A DNA stretch of 10,845 bases from Cellvibrionales bacterium (GTDB taxonomy: Bacteria; Pseudomonadota; Gammaproteobacteria; Pseudomonadales; UBA7434), in the NCBI GenBank assembly GCA_018668095.1, contig JABIQF010000026.1, forward strand, positions 1 to 10,845, written 5' to 3'. The notes beneath the pieces were generated by a model. That model was given only the letters and a program-made list of their open reading frames with translations. It had not been told where the DNA came from and made no database searches. Shown here piece by piece: positions 6,286-10,845 of this stretch. Within the stretch, counting starts at the first letter, position 1. Every line of letters starts with the position of its first letter. The translations under genes were made by a program, and so were the position numbers.

Positions 6286-7746
6286 TTATTCTGTTACGGG
6301 TGACTGGTGATGCCAGTCGGTGACAGTTTGAAATTGATGCGCGGTATTTAATAATTGTTGCTCGGCAAAATAATTGCCAACTAATTGTAAACCCACAGGC
6401 ATATTGTTCATGGTGCCGGCAGGCAATGACATAGCGGGCAAGCCAGCTAAATTCACTGCAATGGTATAAATGTCTTCTAAATACATGGCGACAGGATCAT
6501 CGCCTTTTTCACCAAATTTAAACGCCGGTGAAGGTGAGGTAGGCCCAGCAATAATATCGACTTTTTCAAAGGCGCTAACAAAATCTTGTTTGATTAAGCG
6601 GCGCACTTGTTGTGCTTTTCGATAGTAGGCATCGTAGTAACCGGCAGACAATGCATAAGCGCCAACTAAAATACGACGCTTTACTTCTTCGCCAAACCCT
6701 TCGGTACGGGTGCGCGTATAAAGATCTTCTAAATCTTTAGGGTTGTCACAGCGGTAGCCATAACGAACGCCATCAAAGCGCGATAAATTAGATGAGGCTT
6801 CAGCCGGTGCAATAACGTAGTAAGCAGGTACCGATAACGCTGAATTAGGTAATTCAATATCGACTAATATGGCGCCGAGTTTTTCGAGTTCGGCTAATGC
6901 GGTTTGGACAGTAGCCGCCATGGTCGCATCTAGGCGTTCGTCAAAATACTCTTTGGGTATGCCAATTTTTAAACCCTTAATCGATTGGTTTAATGTGGCG
7001 GTGTAATCCGGCACGGCAATATCAGTACAGGTAGAATCTTTGGCGTCGAAGCCAGACATGCTGTTAAGCAAAATAGCGGCGTCTTCAGCGGTGCGCGTCA
7101 TCGGGCCGGCTTGGTCAAGGCTAGAGGCGAATGCAATCATGCCGTAGCGACTGACGCGGCCATAGGTAGGCTTTAAGCCTGTAATGCCACACAGTGCGGC
7201 GGGTTGACGAATGGAGCCGCCAGTATCGGTGCCAGTTGCAGCGGGGGCGAGTCTTGCGGCAACGGCTGCAGCTGAGCCACCTGATGAACCACCCGGAACG
7301 GTTTCGAGGTCCCAGGGGTTTTTAACTGAACCGAAGTAACTGGTTTCGTTAGATGAGCCCATCGCGAATTCATCCATATTGGTTTTACCCAACATAACGG
7401 CACCTTCGGCTTTCATTTTGGCCACAACAGTAGCGTCATACGGCGGAATAAAGTTATCTAACATTTTTGAACCGCAGGTGGTCTTTACGCCTTGGGTGCA
7501 AAAAATATCTTTGTGGGCGAACGGTACGCCGAGCAGCGGCCCGTTTGCGCCAGTAGCAATAGCTTTATCGGCGGCATCGGCAGCGTTGAGTGCGCCGTCG
7601 TTATCGACGCTGATATAGCAGTTGTAAATGCTGTTTTGCTGCGCAATTCGATCAAGAAAATGACCCGTAATTTCGCGAGAAGAAAATTGTTTTTGTTGCA
7701 GTAATAATTGTATTTCTGCAATCGTGAGTTCGTGTAAGGGTTTCAT
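6286..7746 (-). CDS. gatA: Asp-tRNA(Asn)/Glu-tRNA(Gln) amidotransferase subunit A
   Basis: GatA, 486 residues from the chosen ATG. It is the amidase-signature subunit that hydrolyses glutamine and channels ammonia to GatB. The Ser-cisSer-Lys triad is visible: Lys79 in PFAHKDIF, Ser154 in PGGSSGGSAAAV, and nucleophile Ser178 in TGTDTGGSIRQPA. These numbers match the ones I recall for Staphylococcus aureus GatA, which supports the ATG at 7746. A TTG two codons earlier (7752) is the alternative, and neither has a strong Shine-Dalgarno. Other family marks are GVPFAHKD, LGKTNMDEFAMGSSNE, GLKPTYGRVSRYGMIAFASSLDQ (given in part) and the C-terminal NLAGLPAMSLPAG. It lies 95 bp after gatC, with a hairpin at the gatC stop. 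The protein looks intact and of normal length. Confidence 0.97.
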   Translation of the reverse strand: MKPLHELTIAEIQLLLQQKQFSSREITGHFLDRIAQQNSIYNCYISVDNDGALNAADAADKAIATGANGPLLGVPFAHKDIFCTQGVKTTCGSKMLDNFIPPYDATVVAKMKAEGAVMLGKTNMDEFAMGSSNETSYFGSVKNPWDLETVPGGSSGGSAAAVAARLAPAATGTDTGGSIRQPAALCGITGLKPTYGRVSRYGMIAFASSLDQAGPMTRTAEDAAILLNSMSGFDAKDSTCTDIAVPDYTATLNQSIKGLKIGIPKEYFDERLDATMAATVQTALAELEKLGAILVDIELPNSALSVPAYYVIAPAEASSNLSRFDGVRYGYRCDNPKDLEDLYTRTRTEGFGEEVKRRILVGAYALSAGYYDAYYRKAQQVRRLIKQDFVSAFEKVDIIAGPTSPSPAFKFGEKGDDPVAMYLEDIYTIAVNLAGLPAMSLPAGTMNNMPVGLQLVGNYFAEQQLLNTAHQFQTVTDWHHQSPVTE

Positions 7747-7820
7747 TGGCAACTGTGATATCTGTGGGTAAAAAGGTTCTTAATGATTTAAGAAAGTCTA
7801 TTATCGAATGCGCTTATGTA

Positions 7821-7843
7821 AGCTGGCTAATAATTAGTCAGCT
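7821..7843. other. Hairpin overlapping the gatC stop codon, in the gatC-gatA gap
   Basis: AGCTGGCTAA (7821-7830) and TTAGTCAGCT (7834-7843) pair over 9 of 10 positions around a TAA loop. In the minus-strand RNA the stem begins at the gatC stop (TAG, 7842-7844). No U-run follows, so it is not an intrinsic terminator. It could mark an mRNA processing or stability site, or modulate gatC-to-gatA coupling. Confidence 0.5.
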
Positions 7844-8141
7844 AATCAATCACTTTAGGGACCAAATACAAGCCGTCTTCTGTAGCCGGTGCAATTTGCT
7901 GCAGCGTATCTCGAACGTCAATGGGGTTTTCAGGCTGAATGGCTGCATCGACACGAAGTCGCTGGACCGCATCGAGTGAGTTAGCCATGGGTTCAACATT
8001 ACTGGTATCAACCGCTTGCATTTGATCGACCAATTCGAGAATGGCACCAATGCGCTTAGCGACTTCAATCGCTTCATCGCCGTCAATTTTTAATTTGGCG
8101 AGACCTGCGGTAATGGCAATTTGTTCGGGTGTAATTGTCAT
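7842..8141 (-). CDS. gatC: Asp-tRNA(Asn)/Glu-tRNA(Gln) amidotransferase subunit C
   Basis: GatC, 99 residues. This small subunit wraps around GatA and GatB to stabilise the amidotransferase and its ammonia channel. The N-terminal helices read ITPEQIAITAGLAKLKI, the conserved linker VDTSNVEPMANSLDAVQRLR lies near 43-63 (shown in part), and the C-terminal end is EDGLYLVPKVID, a GatC hallmark. Size is typical. The ATG at 8141 has no strong Shine-Dalgarno. It is the first gene of the minus-strand gat unit and diverges from mreB, as I recall it does in Pseudomonas. Confidence 0.95.
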   Translation of the reverse strand: MTITPEQIAITAGLAKLKIDGDEAIEVAKRIGAILELVDQMQAVDTSNVEPMANSLDAVQRLRVDAAIQPENPIDVRDTLQQIAPATEDGLYLVPKVID

Positions 8142-8565
8142 GGTGCTTTTATACTCATTGTCGTTTCAGATTTCAGTCTATATTGGCCGCTGGGCAGTCA
8201 CGTTAGTGGTCGTTGAATAAGGGGTATTCTGGTGAGAGTGATTATGAATCCAGATTTACCTTATAAATTTTAAACAATCGCCGTTAAAACCAATAAAAGC
8301 GCTAAGTTATCACATTTCAGCCTTGCCCTAAATCCCTGCCATTGTTACAGTTTGCCGATTACTTAGGGAGCTTAAAAATTCACTGATCATTAATAGTCCC
8401 GTTTAGGCAAATGGCGAAGTGGATTGTGCCAAAAAACGAGAGACTTTGTCAGATTAGACGAGCACTTTGGTTAAAAAAGCATGTTATTTCTCAGTCGGCT
8501 CCATGCCATTATGACGGAATGATTTTGATAAGCTGCCATCCTTTAAAAAAAGAGACTGTATTTTT
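8142..8565. other. Divergent promoter region between gatC and mreB
   Basis: A 424-bp gap without a supported gene. It must hold the promoters of gatCAB (leftward) and mreBCD (rightward). One reasonable gatC promoter is listed separately. For mreB I see only weak matches, such as TTGCCG (8352-8357) with an AT-rich stretch 17 bp on, and I do not call one. A 9-codon frame at 8244-8273 (MNPDLPYKF) follows a GGTGAG-like site, but nothing else supports it. Confidence 0.5.
8260..8288 (-). promoter_or_regulatory. Candidate sigma70 promoter of gatCAB
   Basis: On the minus strand TTTAAC (8288-8283) is followed after exactly 17 bp by TATAAG (8265-8260). The -10 matches at 5 of 6 and the -35 at only 3 of 6. 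Transcription would start near 8253, giving a gatC leader of about 110 bases. This is the best match by eye in the gap and may be a chance hit. Confidence 0.35.
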
Positions 8566-9603
8566 ATGTTAAAGACCATTCGAGGCCTTTTTTCTAACGA
8601 TTTATCGATCGATCTTGGTACCGCCAACACACTAATTTATGTGAGAGAGCAGGGTATTGTGCTTGATGAGCCATCGGTAGTGGCTATTCGCATACATAAT
8701 GGCCAAAAGACGATTGCTGCTGTAGGCACCGATGCTAAACGTATGTTGGGTCGAACGCCGGGCAATATTATGGCAATTCGTCCATTAAAAGATGGCGTTA
8801 TCGCTGATTTTCAGGTGACCGAGAAAATGCTTCAGCATTTTATCTCTCGCGTCCATAAAAACAGTTTTATTCGCCCTAGTCCTCGTGTGCTGGTGTGTGT
8901 GCCTTGTAATTCTACCCAAGTTGAGCGCAAAGCGATTCGTGAGTCGGCATTAAGTGCGGGTGCTCGCGAAGTGCGCTTAATTGAAGAGCCTATGGCTGCT
9001 GCCATAGGCGCAGGTTTGCCGGTTGAAGAAGCCAGCGGTTCAATGGTGGTTGATATTGGTGGTGGTACCACTGAAATTGCGATCTTATCGTTGAATGGTG
9101 TGGTCTACTCTGATTCGGTTCGCACCGGTGGTGATCGCTTCGATGAAGCCATTGTCGCTTATGTGCGTCGCAACTACGGCAGTTTAATTGGCGATGCGAC
9201 CGCTGAGCGTATTAAGCAAGAAATTGGTACGGCGATGGGTGGCGGCGAATTACGTGAAATTGATGTACGTGGTCGTAACTTGGCTGAAGGTGTGCCGCGT
9301 GCGTTTACCATGAACAGTGATGAAGTTATGGAAGCCTTGCAAGATGCCTTAACTATTATTATTCAAGGCGTTAAAGGTGCGTTAGAGCAATCGCCGCCTG
9401 AGTTGGCTTCTGATATTGCTGAGTCTGGCATTGTGCTTACCGGTGGTGGTGCTTTGCTACGTGGGCTTGATCGCTTGCTTACGAATGAAACGGGCCTGCC
9501 AGTCATTGTTGCCGAAGATCCTCTTACCTGTGTTGCCCGCGGTGGCGGTAAGGCATTGGAGTTAATGGATCAGTACAATATCGATTTTCTATCGACGGAT
9601 TAA
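8566..9603 (+). CDS. mreB: Rod-shape-determining actin-like protein MreB
   Basis: MreB, 345 residues. This bacterial actin forms short membrane-bound filaments that guide lateral wall synthesis together with MreC, MreD, RodZ and the RodA-PBP2 synthase. Actin-fold nucleotide motifs are in order: phosphate-1 SIDLGTANTLIYV (15-27), IEEPMAAAIGAGLPV near 139-153, phosphate-2 VVDIGGGTTEIAIL (162-175), and adenosine motif GIVLTGGGALLRGLDRLL (287-304). The N-terminal MLKTIRGLFSNDL is the usual amphipathic membrane anchor seen in proteobacteria. Length is standard and no residue looks abnormal. The ATG at 8566 follows an AAAAGAGA stretch about 10 bp upstream, a weak ribosome binding site. It is the first gene of mreBCD. 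Confidence 0.98.
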   Translation: MLKTIRGLFSNDLSIDLGTANTLIYVREQGIVLDEPSVVAIRIHNGQKTIAAVGTDAKRMLGRTPGNIMAIRPLKDGVIADFQVTEKMLQHFISRVHKNSFIRPSPRVLVCVPCNSTQVERKAIRESALSAGAREVRLIEEPMAAAIGAGLPVEEASGSMVVDIGGGTTEIAILSLNGVVYSDSVRTGGDRFDEAIVAYVRRNYGSLIGDATAERIKQEIGTAMGGGELREIDVRGRNLAEGVPRAFTMNSDEVMEALQDALTIIIQGVKGALEQSPPELASDIAESGIVLTGGGALLRGLDRLLTNETGLPVIVAEDPLTCVARGGGKALELMDQYNIDFLSTD

Positions 9604-9611
9604 TAACTACC

Positions 9612-9705
9612 GTTGATAGTTGTCATTAATATCAACTATAGATAGCAACTATTGGTAACATTCATGGCCAATACCCATGAATGTAAACGGTCAATAGTTG
9701 ATATC
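9612..9705 (+). promoter_or_regulatory. Structured leader between mreB and mreC with competing stems
   Basis: The outer stem pairs GATAGCAACTATTG (9641-9654) with CAATAGTTGATATC (9692-9705) at 13 of 14 positions. Inside it CATTCATGG (9659-9667) pairs perfectly with CCATGAATG (9675-9683) around a 7-base loop. Upstream, ATATCAACTAT (9629-9639) is a perfect complement of 9694-9704, so it competes with 9641-9654 for the same strand. It can also pair with GTTGATAGTTG at 9612-9622. The stem ends one base before the mreC ribosome binding site at 9706. There is no U-run, so termination is unlikely; control of translation or mRNA stability is the inference. Confidence 0.7.
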
Positions 9706-9719
9706 GGAGATACACGATT
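9706..9719 (+). promoter_or_regulatory. mreC ribosome binding site and ATT initiation codon
   Basis: GGAG (9706-9709) is followed by 7 bases and then ATT (9717-9719). The spacing is ideal for initiation. The only other candidate start in this frame near the conserved N-terminus is GTG at 9765, which has no ribosome binding site and would cut off conserved residues. An in-frame TGA at 9699-9701 excludes an upstream start. Confidence 0.7.
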
Positions 9720-10547
9720 AAGCCCATTTTTGGAAAATCCCCTTCAATTGGTGCACGTTTATTAGTGTTGGGCATCCTTTCGCTTGTTTTAATTGCAGCC
9801 GACTATAAAACAAATTTAACCGGTACCACGCGCGTTGCATTATCTTACGTTTCCATTCCTTTTTATTGGTTAGCAAACAGCCCCAGTAATGTTGTGCAGG
9901 GGGTGGACTCTTACTTTACCTCGCGTGAAACCTTAATGGCTGATAATGAGCGCTTGCACAGTGAGGCGCGTATTCTGCACGGCAAACTGCAAAAATTTGT
10001 TTCTTTAACGGCAGAAAATGTCCGCTTACGTGAGTTGCTCAGTTCATCGACGGTATTGCAAGACAGTGTGCTAATTGCCGAGCTTGTGAATGTTTCTGCT
10101 GATCCACTCAAACAACAAATAGTGATAAATAAAGGCGCTGATGATGGCGTGTATGTGGGCCAGCCCGCCATTGATGCCTATGGTTTAATGGGGCAGGTGG
10201 TTGAGGTTAACGCACTGCAGGCACGAGTTATTTTGATTAGTGATTCACGCCACTCGATTCCTGTGCAAATTAATCGCAACGGTGTGCGTGCTATTGCCGA
10301 AGGTTCTGGTCGTATCGATACGTTAATGCTGCCGAATGTTGTAGCCACTACCGATATTAAAGCCGGTGATTTATTAGTGAGTTCAGGTTTAGGTCAGCGA
10401 TTCCCTGTTGGCTATCCGGTGGGTGTTGTTGAGTCTGTAGAGCAAAATCCTGGCAAGCCTTTCTTAACCGTTGTCGCTAGACCTAGCGCCCAGTTAGATC
10501 GCAGTCGCTTCGTGTTGTTAGTGTTTGCCGGCGAGCGCACACTGTGA
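9717..10547 (+). CDS. mreC: Rod-shape-determining protein MreC, probable ATT start
   Basis: MreC, 276 residues from the ATT at 9717. It is an inner-membrane protein whose periplasmic part binds and activates PBP2 in the elongasome. After the initiator, KPIFGKSPSIGARLL lines up with the start of E. coli MreC (MKPIFSRGPS), so translation must begin at or before this point. The only codon available after the upstream in-frame stop is the ATT; the next standard start (GTG at 9765) would remove 16 residues, including the conserved motif. Next come one membrane helix (about 15-30), a coiled-coil-like stretch (about 70-100: ETLMADNERLHSEARILHGK and on) and the beta-rich domain with INKGADDGVYVGQPAI, GLMGQVVEV and SGLGQRFPVGYPVG. 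It lies 113 bp after mreB behind a structured leader. A sequencing error turning ATG into ATT is the main alternative. Confidence 0.93.
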   Translation: MKPIFGKSPSIGARLLVLGILSLVLIAADYKTNLTGTTRVALSYVSIPFYWLANSPSNVVQGVDSYFTSRETLMADNERLHSEARILHGKLQKFVSLTAENVRLRELLSSSTVLQDSVLIAELVNVSADPLKQQIVINKGADDGVYVGQPAIDAYGLMGQVVEVNALQARVILISDSRHSIPVQINRNGVRAIAEGSGRIDTLMLPNVVATTDIKAGDLLVSSGLGQRFPVGYPVGVVESVEQNPGKPFLTVVARPSAQLDRSRFVLLVFAGERTL

Positions 10548-10575
10548 TGTTTTTTCTTCTTTGTCACCGCTATCG

Positions 10576-10620
10576 ATGATTGACTATGCAATGGTTAACT
10601 GCACGATGGTAAAGCTATGA
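10576..10620 (+). other. 14-codon minicistron whose stop overlaps the mreD start
   Basis: ATG at 10576 opens a frame reading MIDYAMVNCTMVKL. Its TGA (10618-10620) overlaps the mreD ATG (10617-10619) as ATGA, the usual form of translational coupling. Two further in-frame ATG codons (10591, 10606) could also start it. None has a clear Shine-Dalgarno, so it may be chance. Confidence 0.2.
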
Positions 10621-10845
10621 TTCGTGGTATCGATAGTCCAGAGATAATGCCTTGGGGTGTAGTGGCTGTGAGTGCCATAGCCGCGTTAGTACTTACTGTT
10701 TGGCCTTTACCTGATTGGGCACAATGGCTGCGTCCTGAGTTTGCGGCGGTCATCGTTATTTATTGGGTGGTTGCCGCGCCGTTTCATATCGGTATGGTTT
10801 TCGCTTGGTGTCTAGGCCTTACGGTAGATGTGCTAGAGGGTGTCG
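10617..10845 (+). CDS. mreD: Rod-shape-determining protein MreD, 3' truncated by window end
   Basis: The first 76 codons of mreD; the rest lies beyond the window. MreD is a multi-spanning inner-membrane partner of MreC in the elongasome. The visible part has a first hydrophobic helix (about 13-29: WGVVAVSAIAALVLTVW), the family motif WPLPDWAQWLRPEF (29-42), a second helix around AAVIVIYWVVAAPF, and HIGMVFAWCLGLTVDVLEGV, which matches the region where MreD proteins have a G-hydrophobic-DhhxG pattern. The ATG at 10617 is the first possible start after an in-frame TAA at 10596. The ribosome binding site is weak (GGTAAAG). It lies 69 bp after mreC, in the standard mreBCD order. Confidence 0.9.
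   Translation, partial: MIRGIDSPEIMPWGVVAVSAIAALVLTVWPLPDWAQWLRPEFAAVIVIYWVVAAPFHIGMVFAWCLGLTVDVLEGV

Noticed and set aside
7747..7752. TTG start of gatA giving two extra residues (MPM...)
   Set aside because: The ATG at 7746 is a standard codon and places the catalytic Lys79, Ser154 and Ser178 at the numbering I recall for GatA.
8244..8273. 9-codon frame MNPDLPYKF upstream of mreB
   Set aside because: It has a passable ribosome binding site but no regulatory codon pattern, no downstream attenuator hairpin, and lies about 290 bp from mreB.
9765..10547. Short form of mreC from GTG 9765
   Set aside because: No Shine-Dalgarno precedes it and it removes the conserved KPIF.K.PS N-terminus and half of the membrane helix.

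Overview
The window looks like chromosomal DNA of a marine-type gammaproteobacterium, perhaps Cellvibrionales or Spongiibacteraceae-like. Three things suggest this: gatCAB lies head to head with mreBCD, the arrangement I recall from Pseudomonas; there is a PA4642-type small gene; and an alkane hydroxylase gene is paired with an AraC-type regulator. Base composition is moderately AT-rich. The lineage is an inference from gene content and was not tested by search. No IS element, tRNA, rRNA, CRISPR array or phage gene was seen.

Left part (1-4031), accessory metabolism. A lipoprotein GH10 xylanase (133-1200) converges on an AraC/XylS-family regulator (1224-2243, minus). The regulator diverges from a complete AlkB-type alkane 1-monooxygenase (2440-3612). 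The 196 bp between regulator and alkB hold six copies of a 17-bp element with the core AACCCTT, phased at exactly 22 bp. Four copies face alkB and two face the regulator, and the two sets are arranged as an inverted repeat around about 2295. This looks like the operator array of the regulator. A strong two-way hairpin terminator (3655-3687) separates alkB from a small, very hydrophobic membrane protein of unknown function (3717-4031, minus).

Middle (4032-4416) is an AT-rich gap of 385 bp. It has a palindrome in the likely promoter of the small membrane gene and a set of inverted repeats that could form alternative hairpins.

Right part (4417-10845), core functions. On the minus strand gatC, gatA, gatB and a PA4642-family gene run in one direction and probably form one transcription unit. 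GatCAB makes amidated Asn-tRNA and/or Gln-tRNA from misacylated precursors. Divergent from it across 424 bp, mreB, mreC and the start of mreD encode the rod-shape (elongasome) module.

The most unusual point is mreC. Its conserved N-terminus (KPIF.K.PS) is in frame only if translation starts at an ATT codon at 9717. That codon has a well-spaced GGAG just upstream, and an in-frame stop at 9699 excludes any longer form. The 113-bp mreB-mreC gap folds into a long nested stem ending directly next to this GGAG, and a second upstream segment can compete for the same strand. Together they suggest that MreC is made under special translational control.
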